Shown: positions 42,092 to 51,904, counted from the stretch's first letter. The stretch: 61,751 nt of DNA from Prevotella sp. (GCA_017483185.1 JAFULM010000036.1:1-61751); one strand, 5' to 3'. Notes: generated by a model from the letters alone, not told the origin. Numbers and translations are program-made.

Positions 42092-43552
42092 ATGGCTACA
42101 GAGATCAAGAACCTCAACCCCGAGTGCATCTGGCGCAACTTCCACGCGCTGACACAGGTGCCGCGTCCTTCGGGACATTTGGAGAAAGTGCAGCAATTTC
42201 TGCTCGACTTCGCAAAGGAAGCCGGCGTGGAAGCCTTCAAGGATGCTGCCGACAACATCGTCATGCGCAAACCCGCCACACCGGGCATGGAAGACCGCAA
42301 GGGCATCATCCTGCAGGCACACATGGACATGGTGCCGCAGAAAGCACCGGACAGCACGCATGACTTCGTCACCGACCCCATCCAGACATACGTCGAGGAC
42401 GGCTGGGTGAAAGCCAAGGGAACGACCCTCGGCGCTGACAACGGTCTGGGCGTGGCCGCAATCATGGCCATAATGGAAGACAAGACGTTGCGTCACGGTC
42501 CCGTCGAAGCACTCATCACGGCTGACGAGGAGACCGGTCTCTTCGGTGCGACAAATCTTCCCGAAGGCGAGCTCAACGGCGACATACTCATCAATCTCGA
42601 CTCCGAGACATGGGGCAAGTTTGTCATCGGAAGCGCCGGAGGTATCGACGTGAACGCCACGCTCGACTACAAGGAAGCCGAGACAGACCCCGAGGACGCT
42701 GCCGTGCGCGTGACGCTGCAGGGTCTCAAGGGCGGCCACTCCGGACTGGAGATACACGAGGGCCGCGGAAACGCCAACAAACTCATGGTACGCTTCGTCC
42801 GCGAGGCCATCGCCGAGTGTGAGGCACGCCTGGCGACATGGCACGGAGGCAACATGCGCAACGCCATCCCCTTCAAGGCCGAAGTCGTCCTGACACTGCC
42901 GAAGGAGAATGTCGACGCGCTGAAGGAGATGGTGAAGGAATGGGAACAGGACTTCATCGACGAGTATAAGGGCATCGAAAGCGGCATATCGTTCACCGCC
43001 GAAGACACCGAGACACCCAAGACGGAGGTTCCGGAGGAGATACAGGACAATCTGGTCAATGCCATCTACGCCTGCCACGACGGCGTCATCCGCATGATAC
43101 CGTCCTATCCCGACGTCGTCGAGACATCGAGCAACCTCGCCATCATCGACATCGAGGGCGGCCATGCAGCCATCAAACTCCTGCCCCGCAGCTCACGCGA
43201 GGACATGAAGGAGTATGTGACGACGATGATCGAGAGCTGTCTCTCTATGGCCGGCATGAAGGTGGAGACCTCCGGCAGCTACTGTGGTTGGGACCCCAAT
43301 CCCGACAGCGAGATACTCCACCTGCTGCTCCGCGTCTACAAGGAGCTCAACGGCGAGGACGGCATCATACAGGTTGACCACGCCGGACTGGAGTGTTCCA
43401 TCATTCTCGGCAAATATCCTCATCTCGACGTCGTGTCGATGGGCCCGACCATGCGTTCTCCCCACACGACGAGCGAGCGCGCACTGATCGAGACCGTCGC
43501 CCCGTTCTGGGCACTGCTGAAGAAGACGCTCGAAGAGGTGCCGGCTAAATAA
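42092..43552 (+). CDS. pepD: aminoacyl-histidine dipeptidase (Xaa-His dipeptidase), M20
   Basis: 486 residues from ATG 42092 (MATEIKNLNPECIWRNF). Metal ligands: LQAHMDMVPQK (HxD), GADNGLGVAAIMA, TADEETGLFGA (catalytic and bridging Glu pair). The dimerisation/lid domain (GLKGGHSGLEIHEGRGNA) and a late His (MGPTMRSPHTTSERA) are in place. It hydrolyses Xaa-His dipeptides in the cytoplasm. It is the second gene of the unit begun at 41070. Confidence 0.93.
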   Translation: MATEIKNLNPECIWRNFHALTQVPRPSGHLEKVQQFLLDFAKEAGVEAFKDAADNIVMRKPATPGMEDRKGIILQAHMDMVPQKAPDSTHDFVTDPIQTYVEDGWVKAKGTTLGADNGLGVAAIMAIMEDKTLRHGPVEALITADEETGLFGATNLPEGELNGDILINLDSETWGKFVIGSAGGIDVNATLDYKEAETDPEDAAVRVTLQGLKGGHSGLEIHEGRGNANKLMVRFVREAIAECEARLATWHGGNMRNAIPFKAEVVLTLPKENVDALKEMVKEWEQDFIDEYKGIESGISFTAEDTETPKTEVPEEIQDNLVNAIYACHDGVIRMIPSYPDVVETSSNLAIIDIEGGHAAIKLLPRSSREDMKEYVTTMIESCLSMAGMKVETSGSYCGWDPNPDSEILHLLLRVYKELNGEDGIIQVDHAGLECSIILGKYPHLDVVSMGPTMRSPHTTSERALIETVAPFWALLKKTLEEVPAK

Positions 43553-43579
43553 GGTTCATCCGCCGTTTTAGGGTAACAT

Positions 43580-43800
43580 GAGTGTATATCAAAATACGAA
43601 CTCATCTGGAAGCCTTTAAGTGGGGCAACCGCAGTCCCCTCCTTTCGAAGGAGGGGTTAGGGGTAGTTAGACAACAAGTCACTGATAATAATTGTTTTAG
43701 ATGACGGAGGATGACTAACCACCCCCTAACCCCTCCTTCGAAAGGAGGGGACTGCGGTTACCACACTTAAAGACTTCCTGATGAGTTCATATTTTGATTA
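43580..43800. repeat. palindromic MITE-like element, uninterrupted copy (family R5)
   Basis: The ends TCAAAATACGAACTCATC / GATGAGTTCATATTTTGA are inverted. Inside are AGCCTTTAAGTGGGG, CCCCTCCTTTCGAAGGAGG and GGGTTAGGGGTAGTTAG with their complements. The 17866 copy shares the inner arms. Confidence 0.75.
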
Positions 43801-43865
43801 TAGTCTTTTGATACGCCCTACTATGTTACGCCAAACGGCGGATGAACATTGTTTTTCCTCAATGT

Positions 43866-44255
43866 GTTAAAATTCGGATTATTTCTTACAAACACCCCCG
43901 ATTTTAACACGACTTTTTGAAATTATTCGCCCGAGGTCGCAAATTCTTCAAATTTTCGCGTGCATCTTTTACCGCCTGAACGACAGCGTGTTACAACAGA
44001 AATTACGAAAGTGTGCAATGATTTAGGCCAAAAAGTTTTGCCGTAAGGGCCTTACGGCATTGCAACGGGGCCCTCGTTGCATCGCAACGAGCACGCCGTT
44101 GCACAACAATAAGCATGCCGTTGCGGACCAACGGGGCCCTTACGGCTCGGCCGCGGAACTTTTTTCGTCGGAAAACGGGGCCGAAATCATGAAATCACGA
44201 CCTTATCGCCGTTTTTTTCGAGCGATTTTCGTGTGTTAAATTTGTGATATTATCA
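43866..44255. repeat. GC-rich dispersed repeat, full copy (family R1)
   Basis: Core from CCGTAAGGGCC (44041) to GGGGCCCTTACGG (44133-44145). The flanks GTTAAAATTCGGATTATT, TTTTCGCGTGCATCTTTTA and TTTTTTTCGAGCGA match the other copies. From 44256 to 44556 I see no further feature. Confidence 0.75.
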
Positions 44256-44556
44256 TTACATTACTCCATTCTTTTTCATTCTCCAAACATGCCGCAAGGG
44301 CCTCCCGGCACGTCGCCGAGGCTTCATCCACCCGGGCGTTTAACCCTTCTTAACACATCTCGCTGCTCATCGCAACCCATGTCACCCCGTTTTCGGCGCA
44401 TTTTCGGACGGCCATCAAAAACAGCCCAAGATTTTTCAAACATATCACGATGACAATCAGACACTTATGTCGTTATTACATGACGGGCTTATCGTCGGCC
44501 ATTGGTCCCAACGCCCCATAAACGAACTACCACCCTGCTTTTAATATGTTTAAACC

Positions 44557-44682
44557 CAAGTAGGGTCGCGACCCGTCGCGACCGCCTCCGTGTCAACCGG
44601 CACGCCCCGTTCGAAAGAGCAATGTACAAAGGTGATTATACATAAGCCCCGAGGCGGTCGCGACGGGTCGCGACCCTACTTG
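44557..44682. repeat. GTCGCGAC long palindrome (family R2)
   Basis: CAAGTAGGGTCGCGACCCGT and CGCGACCGCCTC pair with the complement ending CCCTACTTG at 44682; the loop of ~65 nt is unrelated to the other copies. Confidence 0.8.
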
Positions 44683-44764
44683 CGGTTATGTGGAGAGTGT
44701 ATATAAATACATTTTCGACATAAAAAGAAAGCGCCAACAGGACGGTGTTTTCCAACTTTTTTCT

Positions 44765-44772
44765 TACCTTTG
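44765..44772 (+). promoter_or_regulatory. -7 box of corA
   Basis: TACCTTTG; the -33 region is weak (TTTT). Predicted start near 44779 leaves a ~136-nt leader. Confidence 0.65.
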
Positions 44773-44778
44773 CACCGC

Positions 44779-44914
44779 AAAAGTAAAATCAAAACAGCAT
44801 TTATGGACGATTATCACGCGGAGAACTTAACATTTTAGGTGCCGTGGATAGCTCCCGATGAGCTAATCCGCCGCGCCTGTTTTGACTCACCGAAAAAACG
44901 GAGGATTAGCAATT
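44779..44914 (+). promoter_or_regulatory. corA leader with two exclusive pairings (candidate magnesium switch)
   Basis: GGATAGCTC (44846-44854) pairs with GAGCTAATCC (44860-44869) to make hairpin 1. The same 3' strand, GCTAATCCGCC (44862-44872), is complementary at 10 of 11 positions to GGAGGATTAGC (44900-44910), which contains the corA Shine-Dalgarno (GGAGG, 44900-44904). The two pairings cannot coexist. An 11-codon ORF ends at 44838, 8 nt before hairpin 1, so a ribosome at its stop would cover the hairpin's 5' strand. Confidence 0.6.
44803..44838 (+). CDS. upstream ORF in the corA leader (11-residue peptide)
   Basis: ATG 44803, TAG 44836-44838; peptide MDDYHAENLTF. The acidic start (Asp-Asp after Met) is of the type known to destabilise ribosomes when magnesium is low (as in mgtL-type leaders). 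It starts ~24 nt into the predicted transcript. Translation is inferred, not shown. Confidence 0.5.
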   Translation: MDDYHAENLTF

Positions 44915-45841
44915 ATGAAGACTTACTGGAACACAACCGGAGGGCTGACCGCCCTTGAGGAGTGGCAGCCCAACTGCTGGATACAAGTGACATGTCCCAC
45001 CGAGGAAGATCAGGAAGAACTGGAGAAACGCTTCAAGATACCCGACTACTTCTTTTCCGACATCAGCGATACCGACGAGCGCGCGCGTTATGAATATGAC
45101 GACGGCTGGATGCTCATCATCCTGCGCATCCCCTACGTCAAGGAGATACGCTCGCGGACACCCTACACCACCCTGCCGCTGGGCATCATCCACAAGCGCG
45201 ACGTGACCATCACGGTCTGCTACTATGAGACCAACATGATGATCGACTTCGTCAGCTACCAGCAGAAGCGTGGCGAGGGATTCACGGACCATGTGGACAT
45301 GATCTTCCGCCTGTTCCTCTCCTCGGCCGTATGGTATCTGAAGCGGCTCAAGCAGATCAACAGCCTCATCGAAAAAGCCAAGCGCAACCTCGACCGCGAG
45401 GTCAACAACGAGTCGCTCATCGGACTCAGCCGGCTGCAGGACTCGCTCACATACTTCATCACGTCCATCCGCGGCAACGAGACCCTGCTGTCGAAGCTGA
45501 AGTTCAAGCTGCAGATAGACGAGCTGGACGCCGACCTCATCGAAGACGTCAACATCGAGATCACACAGGCCCGGGAGACGACCAACATCTACTCGAACAT
45601 TCTCGAGTCGACAATGGACACCTATTCGAGCATCATCAACAACAATATGAATACGGTCATGCGTACGCTCACCTCCGTATCCATCCTCATGATGTTCCCC
45701 ACGCTCATCGCCAGCCTCTTCGGCATGAACCTCATCAACGGCATGGAGACAAGCCGCTACGGCTTCATCATCGCTCTGGTGCTTTCGGTCGGCATATCCG
45801 CCATATTCTGGTGGATTTTCCGTCACAAAAGGCTCATTTGA
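44915..45841 (+). CDS. corA: CorA-type magnesium/divalent cation channel
   Basis: 308 residues from ATG 44915 (MKTYWNTTGGLTALEEW), preceded by GGAGG. The cytoplasmic funnel is mostly helical (SSAVWYLKRLKQINSLIEKAKRNL...ETTNIYSNILEST). TM1 is TSVSILMMFPTLIASLFGMNL with the GMN selectivity motif at its end; TM2 is YGFIIALVLSVGISAIFWWIF. The basic tail is HKRLI. It works as an inner-membrane pentamer. The unusual leader suggests translational control by its own ion. Confidence 0.93.
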   Translation: MKTYWNTTGGLTALEEWQPNCWIQVTCPTEEDQEELEKRFKIPDYFFSDISDTDERARYEYDDGWMLIILRIPYVKEIRSRTPYTTLPLGIIHKRDVTITVCYYETNMMIDFVSYQQKRGEGFTDHVDMIFRLFLSSAVWYLKRLKQINSLIEKAKRNLDREVNNESLIGLSRLQDSLTYFITSIRGNETLLSKLKFKLQIDELDADLIEDVNIEITQARETTNIYSNILESTMDTYSSIINNNMNTVMRTLTSVSILMMFPTLIASLFGMNLINGMETSRYGFIIALVLSVGISAIFWWIFRHKRLI

Positions 45842-45894
45842 CCGCAAAAGTGAAAAAAAACGCCTGAAGTTTAGGCAAATAAAATAATTTTCCG

Positions 45895-45902
45895 TAAGTT
45901 TG
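45895..45902 (+). promoter_or_regulatory. -7 box before the DUF349 gene
   Basis: TAAGTTTG, about 158 nt upstream of the start codon; -33 not clear. Confidence 0.4.
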
Positions 45903-46059
45903 TGGCTGAATTGATACACAAACGACAGCCGTCCGACACACAAGGAACGGCTGCAAACGGCAATGTCGGAACACGTCCGGCGGACAACACCGCCACCGCG
46001 TGACGACACAGCCGTTGAGAAAGAATATCCAAAAGAATCATCGACTAAAAAGGTTTGAA

Positions 46060-47931
46060 ATGATGGACTCTCAAGAAAATGCCCTCGAAATGGGCAAGAC
46101 AGAAGACGTGAAAAACGTAGTGGAAGCCGCCGAGACCGTTGCCGAAACGACAACCGACACCGCGGCCGCCCAAGTGGAAAATGATTCCGAAACGACAGAG
46201 GCTCCCGCTGAAGAGACTTTCCGAAAGAACTACACGACAAGAAAGGAAGTGCTCGAAAGAGTCAGGGAGATTGCCCACGGCGAAGAGGAACCCCGCAAGG
46301 ATGAGATCGAACTGCTGAAGACGGCTTTCTACAAAATGCTCTCCGCCGAGCGCGAGGCAGCACAGAAAGCATACATCGACGGCGGCGGAGATCCGGAGAG
46401 CTATCAGGTCGTACCCGATGCCGATGAGGAGACCTTCAAGGCCGAAATGAGCATCGTCAAGGAGAAGCGCACACGCATCTTCAAAGAGCAGGAGGCCGAG
46501 AAAGAGGCTAACCTCCAGCGCAAACTGGACATCATAGAGAAAATCAAGGCGATGGTGACCTCACCCGAAGAGGCCAACAAGTCTTATCCGGAATTCAAGA
46601 CTCTGCAGCAGGAGTGGAAGGAGATAAAGAACATACCGCCGGCACGCGCCAACGAGGTATGGCGCAGCTATCAGCTATACGTCGAGCAGTTCTACGACCT
46701 GCTCAAACTGAACAGCGAGGCTCGCGAATACGACTTCAAGAAAAATCTGGAACTGAAAACAAAACTCTGCGAGGCCGCCGAGAAACTGGCCGAAGAGGAA
46801 GACCTCATCAGCGCATTCCATCAACTGCAGAAACTCCATCAGGAATATCGCGAAATCGGTCCGGTGAGCAAAGAGCTGAGAGAGGAGATATGGGCCCGCT
46901 TCAAGGCCGCATCGACCGTCATCAACAAGCGCCACCAGCAGCATTTTGAGGATTTGCGCGCCAAAGAGGAGGAAAACCTCGCACGCAAGACGGCTCTCTG
47001 CGAAAAGGTGGAAGCCATCGCAGCCGAAGAAAACAAGGGTTCAAACGACTGGGAGCGCCATACCAAGGAAATCATCGAGGTTCAGACGGAATGGAAGACA
47101 ATCGGATTTGCTCCGCAGAAGATGAACGTCAAGATCTTCGAACGTTTCCGCGCCACCTGCGACGACTTCTTCGGACGCAAGGCCGAATACTTCAAGACGC
47201 TCAAAGAGACATTCAAAGATAACGCAGAGCGCAAACGCGCACTTGTCGAAAAGGCAAAGGCTCTGCAGGACAGTACGGACTGGAAGTCGACATCTGACAA
47301 GATGATCGCTCTGCAGAAAGAGTGGAAAACCATCGGCATCGTACCCAAGAAACAGGGCGACCAGCTGTGGGAAGAGTTCCTCGGAGCATGCAACCACTTC
47401 TTTGAAGCACGCAACGCAGCCAACGCCGGACAACGCAGCGAGGAGCACGCCAACCTGGACAAGAAACGCGAGGTCATCGGCAAGCTGAAAGCGCTGATTG
47501 AAAACGCCGCCGAAGCGACACAAGAAGCCGTGCAGGGTCTCATCGAGGAGTACAACTCGATCGGTCATGTGCCATACAAAGAGAAAGACAAGCTCTACGA
47601 AGAATATCACGCAACCTTGGACAAGATCTACAAGGAACTGAACATCAACGTCGCACGCCGTCGTCTGTCCAACTTCAAGAACAAGCTGAAGAACGTGGCC
47701 GAGCAGGGCGAAAACGCGCTTGACAACGAGCGCGCCCGTCTGATGCGCCAGTTTGAGACCATCCGCAGCGAGGTTCAGACATACGAAAACAACCTCGGCT
47801 TCCTCAACGCTTCGAGCAAGAAGGGCAACAGTCTCATTGACGAGATGAACCGCAAGGTGCAGAAGCTGAAGGACGAAATGAACCTTGTTCGTGAGAAAAT
47901 CAAGGCCATCGACGCCGAAAACAAGGAATAA
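46060..47931 (+). CDS. DUF349 repeat protein
   Basis: 623 residues from ATG 46060 (MMDSQENALEMGKTEDV); the second Met is equally likely. After an acidic low-complexity N-terminus (VVEAAETVAETTTDTAAAQ) come four or more DUF349 helical repeats, each with a W-K-x-I-G/P motif: LQQEWKEIKNIPP, LHQEYREIGPVSK, VQTEWKTIGFAPQ, LQKEWKTIGIVPK, EEYNSIGHVPYK. A coiled-coil end follows (KVQKLKDEMNLVREKIKAID). Function is unknown; the protein is soluble and highly charged. A strong terminator lies 32 nt downstream. Confidence 0.9.
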   Translation: MMDSQENALEMGKTEDVKNVVEAAETVAETTTDTAAAQVENDSETTEAPAEETFRKNYTTRKEVLERVREIAHGEEEPRKDEIELLKTAFYKMLSAEREAAQKAYIDGGGDPESYQVVPDADEETFKAEMSIVKEKRTRIFKEQEAEKEANLQRKLDIIEKIKAMVTSPEEANKSYPEFKTLQQEWKEIKNIPPARANEVWRSYQLYVEQFYDLLKLNSEAREYDFKKNLELKTKLCEAAEKLAEEEDLISAFHQLQKLHQEYREIGPVSKELREEIWARFKAASTVINKRHQQHFEDLRAKEEENLARKTALCEKVEAIAAEENKGSNDWERHTKEIIEVQTEWKTIGFAPQKMNVKIFERFRATCDDFFGRKAEYFKTLKETFKDNAERKRALVEKAKALQDSTDWKSTSDKMIALQKEWKTIGIVPKKQGDQLWEEFLGACNHFFEARNAANAGQRSEEHANLDKKREVIGKLKALIENAAEATQEAVQGLIEEYNSIGHVPYKEKDKLYEEYHATLDKIYKELNINVARRRLSNFKNKLKNVAEQGENALDNERARLMRQFETIRSEVQTYENNLGFLNASSKKGNSLIDEMNRKVQKLKDEMNLVREKIKAIDAENKE

Positions 47932-47963
47932 CATCCCCCGAAGCGTTATACATAAACATAACC

Positions 47964-48011
47964 AACCGTCTGCGTAGCAACTCCGGCACACGCAGACGGT
48001 TGATTTTTTAT
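47964..48011 (+). terminator. rho-independent terminator
   Basis: AACCGTCTGCGT (47964-47975) pairs with ACGCAGACGGTT (47990-48001), then GATTTTTTAT. Confidence 0.9.
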
Positions 48012-48126
48012 ATGAAACCTCAACACCCTCCCCATCTTCCCACCAGCGATTTCCATCATTATCCCATACATTCCCTATCCAAAACAGAGAAAAATTTGTC
48101 TGAAACTAAAAAAAATCGGCAAAAGT

Positions 48127-48157
48127 TTTGTTGGCTTCAAAAAATGTAGTACCTTTG
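48127..48157 (+). promoter_or_regulatory. perfect consensus promoter of tRNA-Gln
   Basis: TTTG (48127-48130), 19 nt, TACCTTTG (48150-48157). Confidence 0.9.
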
Positions 48158-48197
48158 CACTCGCAATCGGGAAGCAAACCGAAAGCAACTGAAAAAT

Positions 48198-48268
48198 TGG
48201 GATATGGTGTAATGGTAACACTACAGATTCTGGTCCTGTCATTCTTGGTTCGAGTCCGAGTATCCCAA
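48198..48268 (+). tRNA. tRNA-Gln(CTG)
   Basis: 71 nt. Acceptor TGGGATA/TATCCCA, anticodon loop TTCTGGT giving anticodon CTG (reads CAG), T-arm CTTGG-TTCGAGT-CCGAG. No CCA is encoded. A hairpin (48274-48309) follows. Confidence 0.9.
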
Positions 48269-48273
48269 CAAAG

Positions 48274-48309
48274 AAACGGCGAATAGAGCAAAAGCTCCGT
48301 TCGCCGTTT
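48274..48309 (+). terminator. stem-loop after tRNA-Gln
   Basis: AAACGGCGAA (48274-48283) pairs with TTCGCCGTTT (48300-48309); few T's follow. Confidence 0.6.
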
Positions 48310-48357
48310 CAGTTATAAGCGCAACAGACCGGAAATTGCTAATAAATCCCAATTTAT

Positions 48358-48388
48358 TTTGCCGTTAGTCTGAATTACATTACCTTTG
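48358..48388 (+). promoter_or_regulatory. perfect consensus promoter of rsfS-ftsH-cdsA
   Basis: TTTG (48358-48361), 19 nt, TACCTTTG (48381-48388), 31 nt before the rsfS start. Confidence 0.9.
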
Positions 48389-48419
48389 CGGGAGTTTATT
48401 ACACACATAATATATATTA

Positions 48420-48779
48420 ATGGAACAAACAAACAATCTGGTTCAAGCCATCATAAACGGGATACAAGAGAAAAAGGGCAGCAATATAGTAATAGCGGAT
48501 TTGAGCAACATCGACGGAGCCGTCTGTCGGAACTTCGTGATTTGCCAAGGTTCATCGCCGGCACAAGTCGAAGCCGTGGCAGACTCCGTCAGCGAATACG
48601 TACGCATCAATGCCGGCGAAAAACCGGTCCGGACGGTCGGTCTGACCAATGCCCAATGGGTGGCGATGGACTACGGAGACGTCATGGTCCACATATTCCT
48701 GCCGGACGTCCGCGAATACTATGACCTCGAACACCTTTGGGAGGACGCCGCCATCACACACATTCAGGATCTCGACTAA
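48420..48779 (+). CDS. rsfS: ribosomal silencing factor RsfS
   Basis: 119 residues, full family length. Motifs: IVIADLSNIDGAVCRNFVICQGSSPAQVEAVADSV, WVAMDYGDVMVHIFLPDVREYYDLEHLWEDA. It binds uL14 on the large subunit and blocks subunit joining under starvation. First gene of a unit with ftsH (83 nt downstream) and cdsA. Confidence 0.95.
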   Translation: MEQTNNLVQAIINGIQEKKGSNIVIADLSNIDGAVCRNFVICQGSSPAQVEAVADSVSEYVRINAGEKPVRTVGLTNAQWVAMDYGDVMVHIFLPDVREYYDLEHLWEDAAITHIQDLD

Positions 48780-48862
48780 GCCAATCCCAGACATCGGTTT
48801 GGCCTTCATATCCCGTCGGCCGCACGGTTGACGGACACATCACTCACTTTAACGACAAGAGT

Positions 48863-50938
48863 ATGGACAACAACAATCAGAACGATCCCAAGATGAATAT
48901 GCCGAAGTTCAACATGAACTGGATATATATCATCGCCGGAATAGTACTGTTAGGAATATATTTCACACAGGGAGGAGCTGACAACTCCAGCATCAGGACA
49001 GAAACATCATACCAGCAATTCCAGACTATGGTCAACAAAGGCTATGCCTCTAAGATTGTGGTCAACAAGGAACAGAACACGCTGCTGATGTATGTCAAAC
49101 CCGAACACATACGAGAAGTGTTCAAGCAAGGAGTGGAACAGACCGGCAAGGAGCCATCCGTCTCGGTGCAGTTCGGTTCCGTCGATCAGGTGGAACAGTT
49201 CGTCAACAATGCCCGTCAGCAAAAGAAGTTCTCCGGAGATTATAGTTACGACAACAAGAAGGAAAGCAACTTCATCAACATGATGATCTACAATCTCCTG
49301 CCGCTCGTCATCATCATCGCCATCTGGATATTCATCATGCGGCGCATGGGAGGCGGTGCCGGCGGCGCGGGAGGCGTATTCAACGTCGGCAAGAGCAAAG
49401 CCAAGATGTATGAGAACGGCGGAGAGATAAAGGTGACGTTCAAGGACGTCGCCGGTCAGGCAGGTGCAAAGCAGGAAGTGGAAGAGATTGTCGAGTTCCT
49501 GAAGAACCCGCAGAAGTACACCGAACTGGGCGGAAAGATTCCCAAGGGAGCCCTTCTCGTCGGCCCTCCGGGCACGGGAAAGACCCTGCTGGCCAAAGCC
49601 GTGGCCGGTGAGGCGGGCGTTCCGTTCTTCTCGATGAGCGGCAGTGACTTTGTGGAGATGTTCGTGGGTGTCGGCGCAAGCCGTGTCCGCGACCTGTTCC
49701 GGCAGGCCAAGGAGAAGTCGCCGTGCATCATCTTCATCGACGAAATAGACGCCGTGGGCCGCGCCCGCAGCAAGAATCCGGCAATGGGAGGCAACGACGA
49801 GCGCGAGAACACGCTCAACGCGCTGCTCACGGAGATGGACGGATTCGGTACCAACAGCGGTGTGATCATCCTCGCCGCCACAAACCGCGCCGACATGCTC
49901 GACTCGGCACTGATGCGCGCGGGCCGTTTCGACCGCCAGATACATGTCGACCTGCCCGATCTCAACGAGCGCAAAGCCATATTCAGGGTCCACCTGAAGC
50001 CCATCAAGACCGACGAGACGCTCGATGTCGACTATCTCGCCCGCCAGACACCGGGCTTCTCCGGTGCCGACATAGCCAATGTGTGCAACGAGGCCGCCCT
50101 CATCGCCGCCCGCCACGACAGCAAGACGGTCGGCAAACAGGACTTCCTCAACGCCGTCGACCGCATCATCGGCGGTCTGGAGAAGAAGACAAAGATCATG
50201 ACCGACAGCGAGAAGCGCACCATCGCGATACATGAAGCCGGCCACGCGACCATTTCGTGGTTTACGGAACACGCCAACCCGCTCGTCAAGGTGAGCATCG
50301 TGCCGCGCGGACGGGCTCTCGGTGCAGCATGGTATCTGCCCGAGGAGCGCGCCATCACGACCAAGGAGGAGATGCTCGACGAGATGTGCGCGACGCTCGG
50401 AGGCCGTGCCGCCGAAGAACTCTTCACCGGAAAGATCTCCACCGGAGCCATGAACGACCTCGAACGCGTGACAAAGAGCGCCTACGGCATGATTGCCTTT
50501 GCCGGCATGAGCGACAAGTTGCCGAACATCTGCTACTATAACAACAACGAATACAACTTCCAACGGCCCTACTCCGAGACCACGGCCAAGATCATGGACG
50601 ACGAGGTTCTCCGGATGATCAACGAGCAGTATGACCGCGCCAAGCGCATACTGAGCGAGCACAGCGAGGGCCACGCCAAGTTGGCCGAGCTGTTGGTGAG
50701 CCGCGAAGTCATCTTCGCCGAAGACGTGGAGGCTATCTTCGGAAAGCGCCCGTGGACGAGCCGTGCCGAAGAACTGCTCGAAGCTCAGCAGCGTGCCGAG
50801 GCCGAAGCGATGGCGGAGCGCCGCGCCGAGGAACTGGCAAGACAGGCAGCCGAGCAAAACGGTGAGGCAGCCGAGACCGGTAGCGACACGACAGTAGAGC
50901 CGGCAGACGCAGACAACACTCCGGAGAATACCAAATAA
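48863..50938 (+). CDS. ftsH: ATP-dependent zinc metalloprotease FtsH
   Basis: 691 residues from ATG 48863 ([20 protein letters not shown]). Two N-terminal membrane segments ([15 protein letters not shown] and [19 protein letters not shown]) flank a periplasmic domain. The AAA+ domain has Walker [17 protein letters not shown], Walker [13 protein letters not shown], pore loop [11 protein letters not shown] and the arginine-finger region [11 protein letters not shown]. The peptidase has [11 protein letters not shown]. The tail is Ala/Glu-rich. It degrades membrane and regulatory proteins. Confidence 0.97.
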   Translation: MDNNNQNDPKMNMPKFNMNWIYIIAGIVLLGIYFTQGGADNSSIRTETSYQQFQTMVNKGYASKIVVNKEQNTLLMYVKPEHIREVFKQGVEQTGKEPSVSVQFGSVDQVEQFVNNARQQKKFSGDYSYDNKKESNFINMMIYNLLPLVIIIAIWIFIMRRMGGGAGGAGGVFNVGKSKAKMYENGGEIKVTFKDVAGQAGAKQEVEEIVEFLKNPQKYTELGGKIPKGALLVGPPGTGKTLLAKAVAGEAGVPFFSMSGSDFVEMFVGVGASRVRDLFRQAKEKSPCIIFIDEIDAVGRARSKNPAMGGNDERENTLNALLTEMDGFGTNSGVIILAATNRADMLDSALMRAGRFDRQIHVDLPDLNERKAIFRVHLKPIKTDETLDVDYLARQTPGFSGADIANVCNEAALIAARHDSKTVGKQDFLNAVDRIIGGLEKKTKIMTDSEKRTIAIHEAGHATISWFTEHANPLVKVSIVPRGRALGAAWYLPEERAITTKEEMLDEMCATLGGRAAEELFTGKISTGAMNDLERVTKSAYGMIAFAGMSDKLPNICYYNNNEYNFQRPYSETTAKIMDDEVLRMINEQYDRAKRILSEHSEGHAKLAELLVSREVIFAEDVEAIFGKRPWTSRAEELLEAQQRAEAEAMAERRAEELARQAAEQNGEAAETGSDTTVEPADADNTPENTK

Positions 50939-51029
50939 CAACATAGAAAATGCAATACAGTACTCCGGAGAGTACAAAATAATACGACAAACAGAATGTT
51001 GTCACACAACAAATAAAAAGTATCAGCGT

Positions 51030-51878
51030 ATGAAAAACTTCATAGTGCGCGCCATCACCGGTGTCCTTTTCGTGGCTGCCATCGTGGTCTGTTTCCTCAA
51101 CCATGCAGCCATGACGCTGCTCTTCGCCCTCATCACGGGTCTGACCGTATGGGAGTTTACCGGTCTGGTAAACATGCGCGACGGCGTGGACACCAACCGT
51201 TTCATCTCGACCGTCGCCGGAGTCTATCTCTTTTTTGCCATGACCGGATTCTGCAGCAGCCTCACGCCGTCGACAGTGTTCATCCCCTACCTTGTGACCA
51301 TCATCTATCTGCTTGTCGCAGAGCTTTACGCAAAGAACCCCGACCCCATCAACGACTGGGCATACACGATGATGGCGCAGCTCTACATCGCCCTTCCGTT
51401 CTCGCTGCTCAACGTCCTTGCGTTCCGCGCGACACCCGAAGGCGTCGTCTACACCTATCTGATGCCGCTCAGCGTGTTCGTCTTCCTGTGGCTGAACGAC
51501 ACCGGCGCCTACTGTTGCGGTTCGCTGTTGGGCCGCCACAAGCTCTTTCCACGCGTCAGCCCGGGCAAGAGTTGGGAAGGCTCCATCGGCGGGGCAGTGG
51601 TCGTCATGGGTGCAGCCGCGGCGATATGGCATTTCACCGAGACCTACGGTGTCAACGATCTGTCGCTGAACATGTATGAATGGATGGGCCTCGGACTCGT
51701 CGTCGTCATCTTCGGAACATGGGGTGATCTCGTCGAAAGCCTCTTCAAGCGCACCCTCGGCATCAAGGACAGCGGCACGATACTGCCCGGCCACGGTGGC
51801 ATGCTCGACCGTTTCGACTCCTCGCTGCTCGCCATTCCGGCCGCAGTGGTCTATCTCTACACGCTGACACTGTTCTAA
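51030..51878 (+). CDS. cdsA: phosphatidate cytidylyltransferase
   Basis: 282 residues, polytopic. The family signature is near the C-terminus: SPGKSWEGSIGG, DLVESLFKRTLGIKDSGTILPGHGGMLDRFDSSLLAIP (SxxKRxxGxKD...PGHGGxxDRxD). It makes CDP-diacylglycerol from phosphatidate and CTP in the inner membrane. It lies 91 nt after ftsH; that gap holds a partial duplication of the ftsH 3' end. Confidence 0.95.
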   Translation: MKNFIVRAITGVLFVAAIVVCFLNHAAMTLLFALITGLTVWEFTGLVNMRDGVDTNRFISTVAGVYLFFAMTGFCSSLTPSTVFIPYLVTIIYLLVAELYAKNPDPINDWAYTMMAQLYIALPFSLLNVLAFRATPEGVVYTYLMPLSVFVFLWLNDTGAYCCGSLLGRHKLFPRVSPGKSWEGSIGGAVVVMGAAAAIWHFTETYGVNDLSLNMYEWMGLGLVVVIFGTWGDLVESLFKRTLGIKDSGTILPGHGGMLDRFDSSLLAIPAAVVYLYTLTLF

Positions 51879-51904
51879 ATAAAGAACAAGAACAACATAA
51901 TATC

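Noticed and set aside
44779-44914. M-box (ykoK) magnesium riboswitch ahead of corA
   Set aside because: The leader is too short and lacks the conserved M-box core; an upstream ORF with alternative pairing explains the features better.
49007-50977. 656-codon minus-strand frame opposite ftsH (and similar long frames opposite corA, pepD, pectate lyase and GH genes)
   Set aside because: Shadow frames of GC-rich real genes, with no start context or family features.
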